Of a stretch of 64,000 nt of DNA, positions 21,504 through 32,540 are shown piece by piece; position 1 is the first letter of the stretch; the number at the start of each line of letters is the position of its first letter. Location of the stretch: positions 372,001 to 436,000 of the forward strand of contig JAKSGN010000012.1 in assembly GCA_024180945.1 (NCBI GenBank). The letters are read 5' to 3'. The notes below the pieces were generated by a model. The model was given only the letters and a program-made list of their open reading frames with translations. It had not been told where the DNA came from and did no database searches. The stretch comes from Macrophomina tecta (Eukaryota; Ascomycota; Dothideomycetes; Botryosphaeriales; Botryosphaeriaceae). The position numbers were made by a program, and so were the translations under genes.

Positions 21504-23039
21504 ATGGCGGTCGCCGACGCCTTGCGACCCGGCGATAACCCCCTTTCGCTCTACGAGCACGCCGCACAGCTTAGGATCCAGGCAAAGCAGCTTCTTGACG
21601 ATGCAGGCGACCACAGACGCAGCTTCCGCTACCACACCATCGCTCCGCTGATCAAAAGCGCCATCGAGTTGTGCGACAAAACCCTCAGTCAGCCGACGCC
21701 GGCCGAGCTGAAGGCAGTTGTGCACTCAGTCCTCCAGACTGCGAACGACATCAAGAAGGACACAAGCGCCATCAAGCGTACCACTGACTCCATCAATACA
21801 GCCGACTCCCAAATCCAACGGACCGCGCAGCAGAGCCCCATGACCTGGGCTCGAGTAGCAGCGATGCGAACGACAGCAACAGCGACAGCACAGATGCAGC
21901 CCAACCTCTCGCCAAGCCCGAATGACCGGTGTCGCGAATTAGTGATCAAGCTTTCGGACCCGCAGATGATCAGCCACCTCCGCTCGCAGCCCCCGACCCA
22001 CCTCAAAGAACGCATTAATCGTGCGCTGAAGTCGCAGCCGGACCCCGGGGTGAACAAGATCCAGGTAGTCGCGGCGAAGCAGCTTCGAAGCGGGGATATT
22101 GCGGCATACACAAGGAACCAACAAGAGAAGGAGATACTGCAGGAAAGCGCACACAGTTGGGTGCAGACGTTTGGAGGCACAGCGCGAATCGTGACACAGA
22201 CGTACGGTGTCATCATGCACGGCGTACATACCAAGTCAATAGACCTCTCAGATATGGAAAATGCCATCAAACTACTCCAAGCGGAGAACAAGCCGCTACT
22301 CCCCAATGCTGAGATTAGATACGTAGGCTGGCTAACCAAGGCTTCCACCAACAAGAAGGCGTCGTCGCTAGTGGTGGAGTTTAGCAGGGCGGAGGACGCT
22401 AACGTAGCGATCACCGGAGGGATGGTGTGGCAAGCGGAGATGCTCTCGTGCGAGCTCTACGATCGAACGTGCAAAGTCAAGCAGTGCTTCAACTGCCAAA
22501 AGTACGGTCACATAGGAACCCAGTGTCAAGCACCGCAAGCCTGTGGCTATTGTGCAGGCCAGCATAATTCCAAAGACTGCGGACTGAAGGAGGACCCGGG
22601 CGCGGAGCGCAGGTGCGCTGCGTGCAAGCGCTCTCACACGGCGTGGAGCGTGGCCTGTCCAGAGAGAAAGAAAGAGAAGGAGAGGGTTGAACGAGCTAAG
22701 GCCATGAGGCCATTTCTTCACCCGGAAAACATCAGCAAGAGACCAGCACTGACGCAAGCACCAACACGGACAACTCAACCCACTGAACAGACGACAAATC
22801 AAACGTCAGCGGTCCCGGCAGAACGCCCGACCAGGAAGCGCGGAAGACCGAGGTCACTGCACGCCGAACCCGAAGATACTGTGCTGAGGGGAGAGAGGCA
22901 AGAAGAGATCGATAGCCTGATCAGAGCAAGCCAGCAGCTCCGGGAGGAGGCGCTGGCGATGTCAGGCAGGCAAATCGCAAATGCTCAGCAGCCAAACACA
23001 CAGCCACTTAGCAACGAGATCACAATGCTCGATGACTAA
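21504..23039 (+). CDS. LINE ORF1 Gag-like protein with CCHC zinc knuckles, 511 aa
   Basis: The product is a putative RNA-binding nucleocapsid-like protein. ATG 21504 begins MAVADALRPGDNPLSLYE. Residues about 60-105 form a helical, Thr/Asp-rich region. The middle resembles the RRM/CTD-like part of LINE ORF1 proteins (TKSIDLSDMENAIKLL, IRYVGWLTKAS). Three Cys/His clusters follow near 325-375: CFNCQKYGHIGTQC, CGYCAGQHNSKDC and CAACKRSHTAWSVAC. The tail is basic and Pro/Thr-rich. The frame is fully open. The last codons overlap the ORF2 start in ATGACTAA (23032-23039). Confidence 0.85.
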   Translation: MAVADALRPGDNPLSLYEHAAQLRIQAKQLLDDAGDHRRSFRYHTIAPLIKSAIELCDKTLSQPTPAELKAVVHSVLQTANDIKKDTSAIKRTTDSINTADSQIQRTAQQSPMTWARVAAMRTTATATAQMQPNLSPSPNDRCRELVIKLSDPQMISHLRSQPPTHLKERINRALKSQPDPGVNKIQVVAAKQLRSGDIAAYTRNQQEKEILQESAHSWVQTFGGTARIVTQTYGVIMHGVHTKSIDLSDMENAIKLLQAENKPLLPNAEIRYVGWLTKASTNKKASSLVVEFSRAEDANVAITGGMVWQAEMLSCELYDRTCKVKQCFNCQKYGHIGTQCQAPQACGYCAGQHNSKDCGLKEDPGAERRCAACKRSHTAWSVACPERKKEKERVERAKAMRPFLHPENISKRPALTQAPTRTTQPTEQTTNQTSAVPAERPTRKRGRPRSLHAEPEDTVLRGERQEEIDSLIRASQQLREEALAMSGRQIANAQQPNTQPLSNEITMLDD

Positions 23040-23454
23040 GGGCAGGCAGCTTTCCATCTTGCAGTACAATGTTATGAGATCCAGGACCAAAGTGATGGCG
23101 CCCCTGTTTCGGGACCGACGAACGCGCGAGTTCGACATCATCGCCATCCAGGAGCCGTGGGAGAACCCCTTCCAATTCCTCCACCTACGGCAGGTGCCGG
23201 GCGTGGCGTCGGGCGAGTGCGACTGTGGGCGTGGACTGCAGACAGTCAGCCACGTGCTGTACTCGTGTAGCAAGTTCGACGAGCTAAGGCTCACCTTTCG
23301 CAAGCCAGACGACAAGGGGCGGAGAAGCCGGACGACGGGCCTGAGGAAGTTGCTGAGCCAGCGCAGCACAGCCACAGCAGCAGCAAAGTTCATGATGGCA
23401 ACAAAGCTCCTGGGGCAATTTGGAGCGACATCACATTCACAGCATGAAGCTTGA
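23032..23454 (+). pseudogene. LINE ORF2 with internal deletion (endonuclease start fused to C-terminus), 140 aa
   Basis: ATG 23032 overlaps the ORF1 stop by 8 bp. The first ~50 residues (LSILQYNVMRS, FDIIAIQEPWENP) are the start of an apurinic-type endonuclease domain, with the conserved Q-x-N and IQEPW. It then jumps to the LINE C-terminal tail, SGECDCGRGLQTVSHVLYSC, a Cys/His cluster found after RNase H. The same tail occurs at 63733-64000 (minus). All the RT and RNase H coding capacity in between is missing, yet the frame stays open across the junction. Confidence 0.8.
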
Positions 23455-23670
23455 CACTGGAGGAAGACGGGATAGTTTACGGAAAAGGTCTGCGCTGAGG
23501 GATGACCGAAGTGCCAAGAGACGTGTATGTAGAAGTATGCAGAGGAGATAGAGAACAGGCCAGGCCCCGCCGCCTCGCTTAGACTCAAACGAGTCTAGCG
23601 GACGCGGAGGAACCGGCCCTACGCCGCATAGCTGCCTTCGGCGGCTGGGACGGACTATGAATTCATCATC

Positions 23671-23822
23671 AACTAACAATGTGCTGAATTGTTATTGAAG
23701 TTGACCACGAAGGTCAAAGCTATCTAAGGAGTGTGGTTTATATACAAGTAGGAAAGTGTATACAATCTAGTAGTTCAGAGGTTTATTCTGTCGATCCGTT
23801 GAACGTCTGAACTGGCGGTTCA
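23671..23822 (+). repeat. 3' part of the TGTAACG-type LTR
   Basis: From ACTAACAATGTG to GTTGAACGTCTGAAC this matches the second half of the LTR at 51750-52078 (complement), including the block TTGACCACGAAGGTCAAAGC and GTGTATACAATCT. It is squeezed between the 3' tails of two LINE copies. Confidence 0.75.
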
Positions 23823-25535
23823 TGAGATGATGATGATGATGATGATTCATACACCCCGTCGGCCTCCACGGACCATAGGGAAAAGACGCGCTATAGAATA
23901 CTTTTAAAATACATGAAGATCCCGGTTCATCCAAAGCCCAAAAAATTAAGAGAACAACAGTGGAATACAAGTAGTCACCCAGCGAGAAAGAATACGGGGG
24001 GAACGAGAAATCCCTAAAGTTAGTAGAATACGAAAGCCATCCTCACCCTGTTACCTTGACCGTTCTGCCTCTTGGTTTCCATCAAGAGCGCTTTCCTGAG
24101 TGTTGCCGGTCCTTGCATCGGCGGGGCAACAAGCACCGGCAGGTCACTGCTACAGGGCCTGATCGTCTCCATGTCCTCATCTCGTCTCTAGACCCGCCAT
24201 TTACTGATCGGGCCTGCTAATCATCTCCTCCAAAAGTTTCCTGTATGTTGGACAGTCTCAGTCGTCGGCTCTGTGGGGCCGCCGCAGGCTGCGCACTTCT
24301 CCAGACTCGATGAACAGCTCTCCTCCGTGTGGCCGTAGCCCGCACACTTCACACACACTTCTTCGCCTTTGTATCAGAATTGCTGGTGTTCATGGCTCTG
24401 GCATCTAAAGCAGCGCCTTGGACGAGGTCGATACTAGAACGCGTTTATGTAGGCCGCTTTTCCGCCGATGTCAATTACCCTGCGCGCTAGGAGTGCATCC
24501 GCCTCGCTCTTCTTCGTTAGGTAGATTACGGCTGATCCGTATAGCCGATCGCTAGGCTTGCTCAGCCAGCGGGCATGAACTATGTCCACCTTATTCTCTT
24601 CGCTTATCATCTTGCGGGCATCCGGTCGCAGTGCCGTGCGCTCGTCATTGAAAGCCGCAGTTTTGTTTGACGTTGTCTATCTCCACTGGGCACCACTGCC
24701 GGACTCTGACTCTTACTCCCCGGAAGGCAGTCTCCAGCTAGCCGGTGTTCGCCCGTACCTTATCCTTATCCTCCTTAGAGCGGAAAAGAACCCGCATCTT
24801 AATCGGATTGTTAGCGTTGTTACACCGCAGCACTTGATATCCCTAGTTACTCCTTGATTCTCCAATGCTGTTTGAAAACGCGCACGTATGTCTCCCGGCT
24901 TTGAAGTATCAATATTGACGTTGGTCAGGTCGAGTTCAATCGCGGGTGGCGGGGACGGCGACCGCGGGACGGATGGCATCGCGATGCGTGCGGGTACGGA
25001 CGGTAGAGACGAAGGGCTGGTGCTTCCGGGCGTTGGCGGCGTGGCTCTCGTGAGAATGCTGGCATAGGTCGCGTTGATCTGTGTCTGTGAGCTTAGGTTT
25101 CTCCGCGTTGCTTCCACCAGCGCGGTTATCTACTTTTCCATCTTCGTAATACGGTCATCCATCTCCGCCTGCCATTCCTCGGACATTTCCAGCGCATTTG
25201 CTATTCATTTGGTCTCGTCTTCGTTCCTCGCACACTGATCGGTGAGAAATTATTTCTGATCGGTAAGAACCTTGTTCTGCTTAACAATTGCTCCTAGCAG
25301 AGCGACAACCTTATCCAGCGTCGTTTACTTGGATAGCTCGCTCTGGATGGTCGAGCGGGACGAGCGCTCCGCGGTTGGTTTGTCTCGGTGGAGGGCGCGA
25401 TAATCGGGTTGTTCGGTTTGGCGACGGGCGACGCGTATGGAACGCGCCCGCGGACGCGTGGCTGGCCCCACCATCCTTCTTCTACCGACTGAGTCGACAT
25501 AGTAGAAACGAAGGCAATTGTACGTAGGATTCGCT
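23823..25535 (-). mobile_element. LINE family 2, ORF1-only copy, degenerate
   Basis: On the minus strand the element runs from an ORF1 start near 25500 to a 3' UTR ending in a GAT/ATC triplet run at 23825-23849. The 3' UTR (23850-24190) matches those at 52085-52470 and 62830-63210. ORF1 joins the 3' UTR directly: the last codons read LLEEMI then SRPDQ and a stop at about 24193, the same position where the copy at 61.4-63.2 kb ends. No ORF2 sequence is present. Several nonsense changes break ORF1. Confidence 0.75.
24193..25500 (-). pseudogene. LINE family 2 ORF1 pseudogene
   Basis: Translated pieces align with the 435-aa ORF1 at 61522: QPDYRALHRDKPTAERSS, LEMSEEWQAEMDDRI, EATRRNLSSQTQINATYAS, PPPAIELDLTNVNIDTSKPG, and the zinc-knuckle block in the 24260-24420 interval. 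At least four stops or frame changes interrupt it, one being CAG to TAG. It cannot encode a full ORF1 protein. Confidence 0.75.
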
Positions 25536-25932
25536 CGGAAGTCCAGCAGTCGAAGTGCTATCCCAGCCCTTGGGTGCCTTAGCCTTGACGACGTGAGCAG
25601 AAGACGGCGGCCATGAATCAGGAACGCGAGAGCAGGCTCAGGCCTGCCGCGAGAACTTCGGCGGACGGGCGACTTGGCGTTGATGCACAAGGCGTACTGC
25701 GGCCCCCCGCAACTTCCGATGCGCATGTCTCGGCGCTGCCTTTCACTGCCGCTTTCAGTCGCGACTGCTGCCATCGACTTCCGCTCCGTCACAGCCTTTC
25801 CCTCCTTAGTATCTCTAACATTTTGTATGTCGCCCCCGAGCCCACTCAACCAACCCGCGCGCCGCCTAGAGTGGGAGCTTAGCCGCCATGCTGGCCTCTG
25901 ATCCACACGACCGCCTTTGTTTATTGGTCTAA

Positions 25933-26133
25933 GTTGATCCTGTCGTCAAGTGCCCATGCGGTTCTTCAGATAGCGGTGGGCGGACGCTCCAGTGTACCAG
26001 GTGCAAGACGTAGCAGCATCTGGCGTGCTACTATCCGCCTAGCTCTCCGCCGTCGGTGGCACAGCGACAGCGACACATTTGCGCATACTGTCATGCTCCA
26101 CAGCCACGACCAGCTGCTGACGCTCGCGTAGGA
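25933..26133 (+). pseudogene. PHD finger remnant in frame with GCN5
   Basis: Reading from 25933 in the GCN5 frame gives DPVVKCPCGSSDSGGR, LQCTRCKT, a TAG at 26011-26013, QHLACYY, and HICAYC, then the GCN5 start at 26134. The Cys/His spacing is the C4HC3 order of a PHD zinc finger, and the TAG stands exactly where the family has Trp (TGG), before the His. The frame is closed upstream by TAA at 25930-25932, close to the flank of the LINE copy. Either this is a disrupted 5' exon of a PHD-GCN5 fusion, or the finger is a dead neighbour that happens to be in frame. Confidence 0.65.
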
Positions 26134-27452
<1,319 letters not shown>

Positions 27453-28335
27453 GGCCATTGTGACCTTCCCCCATTAGAAGTGCTTGCTCACCGAAAATAA
27501 ACCGAGGCGCTTTTTTAAGTGGCCAACTGGGAACGAATCAGGGCAGCGGTGGTGGAACGTCTGTCACGCAGGAGCAGAAGAAATGATGTGGACGCAAATT
27601 TGAATCGGCTAATGGTGGGTTATCTGTTCTGTGCATATGCTAGGTGGGATCAGCGTGTCACACAAGCCAGTCGAAATGACAGTCAGTCAGTCGCCTGGTC
27701 CGCCAAGCGCGATTCAGGCTGGACTGCATAGCTTACTAAGCTCTTGGTAGTCAGTCCAGACCAGTCCAATTTTCACTACGAGATTCACTTGGCGTGGTAT
27801 TGATGCAGAAGCCGTTTGATAGAGCATGAAGGCCTCTTGGCAATAAATTAACCAATCAGAGGCGTTAACTGCCCCCGTCACCGCCTTCGGCAAATGCTAG
27901 ATCCGAAGAGCTTTTTGTCATTTGCGCCTCCGTCATAACCACCGAGCTTCTGGTCAACACAGCAACATAAATGCGTCTTATAACCCTCTTCTACTTAGCT
28001 TAAAAGATTCAGCGACCTCAGTTCTACCTCTCTACTTTTTGTGCAAAAATTGTACGGCTAAAATGAATGATTCTTCGTCAGCTCAGTCCTCTGCCCTAAG
28101 CACCATTACAGACAATTTTACCGAAAACTTTGAAGCAAGCGACCTCCCTCTAGGCCTCCACCAGCGCCGTGATGGCGATGTCGATGGTACGGTCTGCGAT
28201 CCAAAAGTCTCTTATGGCTTCATTATGATCCCTCTTACCGTAGCGGAGCGATAGAAGCGCCCAAGTCATATCTGGGAGGATAACAACGGATTCTTAGTTA
28301 TCAATCGGTCTGCAAGAAAGAAGGAGGACTGCTAC
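27453..28335. other. Unassigned; one short frame
   Basis: A plus-strand frame at 28062-28254 (MNDSSSAQSSAL..., 63 codons) follows a TATA-poor, A-rich leader. It has no recognised domain. The rest of the interval shows no structure I can name. Confidence 0.3.
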
Positions 28336-28755
28336 TGTGTGAGGGCTTGCACCCGGTGCGTTCGCGGGTATGCAGTGGCATTGCTACCTACAAGAAGACT
28401 AAGCTGGAGAGAAAAGGAATAGATAAAAGACGAGGGCAGTGCGAGTAATATACACCCTGCGCACTGACTACTTTCCAGATTTGGCATGTTCTCGAACTTT
28501 CTCGCTCCCTCCACTGGCTACCTGCCGCAGGAATCATCCAAGGCATCCTACGGGTCCAACCCGTGACAGGAGGTAGGTAGGCTTGCTTATAGTTATACAT
28601 AAATGAGTGTATAAACAACCGAGGATAGTAATAATCCGAGAAAGAGTGCCGATGTGGGGTTGGGCATCAATAAGAGGAGTTTCCATGCTACCATAAAGAA
28701 TAGAATATTCGAGATAAATAAGGCGCCTAAGGCAGTAAGGCTATAAAGTCTGACA
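28336..28755 (-). repeat. LTR related to the 12.9 kb solo LTR
   Basis: On the minus strand it begins TGTCAGACTTTATAGCC at 28755 and keeps the family blocks CTCATTTATGTATAA and AGCAAGCCTACCTACCTCC. The end is uncertain: TG...CA limits suggest 28336, but the flanks (CTAC versus ATTAC) do not match exactly, so the duplication is decayed or the end is misjudged. It lies directly before the pogo transposase remnant. Confidence 0.55.
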
Positions 28756-28794
28756 ATTACCAAGATTCACTTCAGTCAGAAATGAGAGACCACC

Positions 28795-30139
28795 ATGCCT
28801 TCTCAACCGGAACTCTCACACAAAAGTTCAATAAGTGTCCACCGTGCTACCGTCTGCGTAAATGCGGAGTACCTCATGTACGAAAGAAAATACGTTGGGA
28901 TCCTCTCCCGCCTCACCCTCTCACCGTCAATGCACCGCCGTCGGCGCAAACGCGCTGGACAGCCTCCTGAAGAACCCGTTATTCAACCCCAACCCTCCAT
29001 CCTCCCCTACCACATCGACCCCAGACATGGCCGCATCCTCCGACTCCAAAGGAATGGTTGGACATCGAACAGGATTGCAATAGGGTGGTTGCAGGAGATA
29101 TTCCTTCCAGAATCGGGTGTGAATGACCAGCCACGAATACTCATTACCGACGGCCATGGAAGCCATATAACCACTGATTTTATGTGGATATGCAAGCAGA
29201 ATAGCGTCAAGCTTATCTATCTTCCACCACATTCATCGCATGTACTACAACCACTTGACCTATCGTGCTATTCGCCTGTCAAGTCACGATATCGGTCCCA
29301 GATTGCAGCACTTGCAACACTTGATGATTCGACGCCAGTCAAGAAGCAACGCTTCATTCTCTGCTATAATCTCACTCGAGCTGAGTCTCTTACTGATCGA
29401 GTGATTCGTTCAGGCTGGAATGCAGCTGGGATATCGCCGTGGAATCCTTCGAAGGCTTTAAACTCATCCCAAGTGGCTAAGCCCATTCAAAGGCCTGTCA
29501 CTCCGCCACGGCCTACCCAAGTTTCAAATCCAAACATGACGCCAGTTTTTAAGACGCCACAGAGCTCCCAGCAGCTCCAGCAGCTTACTCAGAGGGTGCA
29601 GAAGCAGTCAAAGATACAACGGGATATTCGGACGATCCTTCAAAAGGCAGGCAGGGCGATTGAGAGGGCAAACTTCACGCAAGCAATGCAGCAAGCCACA
29701 ATTCAACGACAACAACATTAGATTGAGTCACTTGCCCCTATAAAGCCACGCAAAAAGGTTATGTTGAACAGTGAGGAATTGAGGTTCACTGCTGCCTCAT
29801 TGAATAGTGTTGAAGCGACAGTATATACACATGATAGTGGGGAGGGTACATGAGGTGATGATGGTGTCTTGGTGATGTGATGCTAAAAGTATAAAACTTG
29901 GTGGCTGAAAAGATACGAATGACGGCAATCCGTAAAGGCAATGGTGGTGATGGTTGACAGGTTACTATTGACCCAAATACTCGCTTTGCGAGTATAGAAT
30001 GAATTCGAGCTGCACCGGAGGAGTCTGAACGCGTTGCAAAGGAACGGGCGCAAAAGCAGCCACTTTGGGACGCTAAAAAGGCTGCAAACGAAGCAGCTGC
30101 CACTGCTTTATCTAATATGTGCTTTGAGTGGCAATTGTA
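28795..30139 (+). pseudogene. pogo/Tc1-mariner DDE_1 transposase, 5'-truncated
   Basis: From about 29060 the frame reads NGWTSNRIAIGWLQEIF, ILITDGHGSHITTDF (second catalytic Asp) and IYLPPHSSHVLQPLDLSCY, which is the DDE_1 signature. The C-terminal helix region continues to a TAG at 29720 that replaces a CAG codon, and the same frame goes on with IESLAPIKPRKKV. A final block at 29998-30139 (ERVAKERAQKQPLWDAKK...FEWQL) is the conserved pogo C-terminus. The N-terminal DNA-binding half is missing. The first ~85 codons of the frame show no transposase character. Confidence 0.8.
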
Positions 30140-30457
30140 GCCGTCGTTGTTGTATAATTAGGCGTTGAATTGAATAGCTTCATCTTGGGCGGGTGAGCAG
30201 CTTCCACGGGTGAGCAGCTTCTAGGGTGCCAAGCTTAGCAAAACACGTTGAATAGTTGTAGCCTGCATATCGCTCAGGGCGATGGGTCGGGGTAAATGAA
30301 TTCAACTCAACTCTTTCCAACCTTCGGTCTCTCGTCCATCCCCTATTTATCCATGCATCTGCAATTCCCTACGTTTAGCGATCTCGAGGAACTCAAAGGA
30401 ATCTCAAGAGGGCCAATCTTGGAAATCCAGGGTGCCAGTCCGCTCTCCCCTAGCCAT
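30140..30457. other. Flank of the transposase remnant
   Basis: The tract contains a short direct repeat (GGGTGAGCAGCTTC at 30190-30220) and no gene. It runs to the stop codon of the receptor gene. Confidence 0.4.
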
Positions 30458-31663
30458 CTATCTCGTAACCGGTTTAGCTGTGAGAGAGACCTCGGTTGTT
30501 TTGGCGATTTCAGATGTGCCTATTTTCAAGGCAGGAACAGGAGCGGACGGTAGGATGCTCTCCTCACTCTGTGTACTCGTGAGCCGGGATTTTCTGGTAT
30601 TTCCGATGGTATTCGAGCGCATTTTGCTAAGTTCTTGGCTGTCGTTGTTGCCTAGGCTGGCATATCTGGTACGCGTTGTGGAGCGATTATCCGACAGTAG
30701 GCCGAGCCTTCGCAGCAGTTTTTCCATGAACTGTTTAAGGCAAGGGATGCAAGCTGCAAGGATGCTAGACCAGATGAGCGCATACATTTTAATATATTCT
30801 CTATGGTTACGCATTCCAACTTACCCAAGCTGAAGTTCTATCATAGCGCACTGTGCCAGCCCAACAGCGTCTCTTAGAGTATCACCTGTAACGCCATAGT
30901 TCTTCGCTAGAAAAGTCTTGTAGATTGAGGCGCCGCTGGCGACAAGGCCCAAGCCCATAAGACAAGCAAGGGCAATTTTTTCCCGTAATGGTAGGTGCAT
31001 GCCCATAATAAAGGTCAATGGTAGTAAGGAAAGGATGACGTCCGTCAGGATCGTAACAATCGCGGTGACAACTATGTTAATGTGCATGGCGGCTACTATG
31101 CATTTCGGGTTTTTGATAGTATGGTCCCATATTGCCGGAAGCGGTTTACAGAGACTGAACTGGAAGGCGTTGTTCATGATAGCAGTCAAGGCTTGTACTA
31201 CAATCATGACGGATAAGAAACTCCTCCAGTAGATGCCCGAGATGCTCGTCTGGACGCGGAAGAGCATGAATACAATACTGATTTTGGTGCATGCCAAAGC
31301 CCAGGCAAAAGCAGGTTGACCAATAAACAAGAACTTCTCGGCTTGCGTCGTCTGTGCCGCAGAGACGTAGTAATTGTGACGGCCCAACCCGTAGGCAGTG
31401 CTAATCACTAATGGTATCCATGTAACAACGTCAAAGGTCTAAGGAGGTTAACGCACTTTTCTGGAGGGTTGATTACAAGGGACAGATCTTACCACTGCTG
31501 CCATGATGAAGTAGTCATCGCATCCGAGACGCAAAACCGGTTTCACACGAGTGTAGATGCGGGCTCCGAACGCACTCCAAGATAGAACGTGAAACACTAT
31601 AATTATTCCGATAAGCGGCGGTGCTAAACTGGTATTTGGGCCCGGAGGGGAGCCGGAAGCCAT
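30458..31663 (-). CDS. PTH11-like seven-transmembrane receptor, 363 aa
   Basis: Exons are 31663-31493, 31438-30825 and 30764-30458. The introns are 54 bp (phase 0) and 60 bp (phase 2), with GTAAGA and GTAAGT donors. The product has the fungal rhodopsin-like domain: an N-terminal helix (LIGIIIVFHVLSWSAFG), the R-x-Y-T-R...GCDDYFI loop, further helices (FAWALACTKISIVFMLF, SVMIVVQALTAIM, the ICRPL-like CKPLPAIWD, INIVVTAIVTILTDVIL), and the seventh-helix end AACIPCLK. The cytoplasmic tail is about 100 residues, Ser/Thr-rich. It would sit in the plasma membrane. Members of this family are implicated in surface or host sensing, but its ligand is unknown. The frame is intact although transposon remnants flank both sides. 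Confidence 0.85.
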
Positions 31664-32015
31664 TTTGATCGTGAAATTGGGATATCGGAGCTCGTAATAG
31701 AGTAAGCGAATTGCGGTAGGAGCGATTGATGGCAGGAGCGAAGCAGGGAGATATCTATCGATTGTGTTAGGACCGATATTCTCAAGACAGTGATTTGAAG
31801 GGTTTATCTGTCACCAACAATTAAACTCTTCGCTGATCTGGCCAGTAGCAACGGCCACAAACCGTGACCGGTGACTTAACCCCTCGAAGAAAGGCGGATC
31901 GGAATCTTCCAAATAGAGGAGTTCGGGAAGCTGGTAAAAAAAGCAAAGTATGTTTCGGAACTGTGGGCCGACGAAGATCGTTACCGTTGATTTATGTCGC
32001 TTATGTCAAAGTGTT
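31664..32015. other. Upstream region of the receptor gene
   Basis: No coding feature is seen. This interval presumably holds the promoter and leader of the minus-strand receptor gene. No specific site is recognised. Confidence 0.4.
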
Positions 32016-32300
32016 GGACGAAAAAACAAAAGCGTGACGCCATGCTCAGGGTCTGAGATGGCAGGTATTTCTTAAGTGGGAGGGTTACTAATCCCAGATA
32101 AATAGTGGTTTTTCGCGAAGACCAATAGAGACTTAGTTCTAACGTGTGGCAAATATAAATGCCCAAGACCGGGAAAAGGCGATCGGACTAATGCGTCGTG
32201 CCCTGGCAAGTAGCTCTCGTGTGGATCGAACTCGCGATCTAAACGTGTCGGGGAAATCCGCTCGACAATGGTGGCGCTCCGGCCGTACTAATTGGTCTGG
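32016..32300 (-). repeat. tRNA-derived SINE-like element
   Basis: On the minus strand, an A-box-like TTGTCGAGCGGA (complement of 32258-32268) is followed 35 bp later by a B-box GAGTTCGATCC (complement of 32223-32233), the spacing of a tRNA-type pol III promoter. A tRNA-unrelated body follows and ends in a T-rich tract near 32022-32034. The tail portion (CTTAAGAAATACC...CATGGCGTC) recurs in the copy at 32419-32540. No target-site duplication was found. Confidence 0.6.
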
Positions 32301-32418
32301 TACGGTATCTTGCTTTTTCTTACCATCTCTTGTGCCCTTTTCCTAATACGGCGGGAGGGGGGTCGCAGTGGCTGCCAATTGACTAACGGCACATTCCGGG
32401 CTCATAACTGTTGGACCC

Positions 32419-32540
32419 AAAAAAAAAAAAAAAAAAAAAAGAAGGATGCCACGCTTAGAATCTGAGCTAGCGGATACTTCTTAACTCTAACATAAAGATA
32501 ACCCAATCCCACCTTCCGGCCATTCTCGGGTTTAAAACGG
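32419..32540 (-). repeat. Second SINE-like copy, 3' part with T22 end
   Basis: On the minus strand, GGGATTGGGTTATC...GTTAAGAAGTATCCGC...AAGCGTGGCATCC leads into a run of 22 T (plus-strand A run 32419-32440). It matches the 3' part of the copy at 32016-32300, and the tRNA-like head is missing. Confidence 0.55.

Larger units (their letters stand above)
21381..23670 (+). mobile_element. LINE family 1, ORF2-deleted copy
   Basis: A non-LTR retrotransposon of the Tad1/I-like layout: leader, Gag-like ORF1 (21504-23039), overlapping short ORF2 (23032-23454), then a 3' UTR (to about 23670) ending GAATTCATCATCA. ORF2 consists of the endonuclease N-terminus joined directly to the extreme C-terminus, with the reverse transcriptase and RNase H regions absent. 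Beyond the tail lies LTR sequence (ACTAACAATGTG...), so the element abuts or sits inside an LTR copy. Relatives occur at 16643-17950 (minus) and 63503-64000 (minus). Confidence 0.8.

Noticed and set aside
21689..22414. 241-codon minus-strand frame
   Set aside because: Antisense shadow of LINE ORF1, whose plus strand carries three zinc knuckles.
23829..25535. Target-site duplication for the degenerate LINE copy (GGCGGTTCATGA versus GGCGGCCATGA at about 25608)
   Set aside because: The two stretches are not identical, the 5' end of the element is unclear, and the similarity is too short to rely on.
32160..32300. Functional tRNA gene on the minus strand
   Set aside because: A- and B-box are present, but no acceptor stem pairs and no plausible anticodon arm; better explained as a SINE head.
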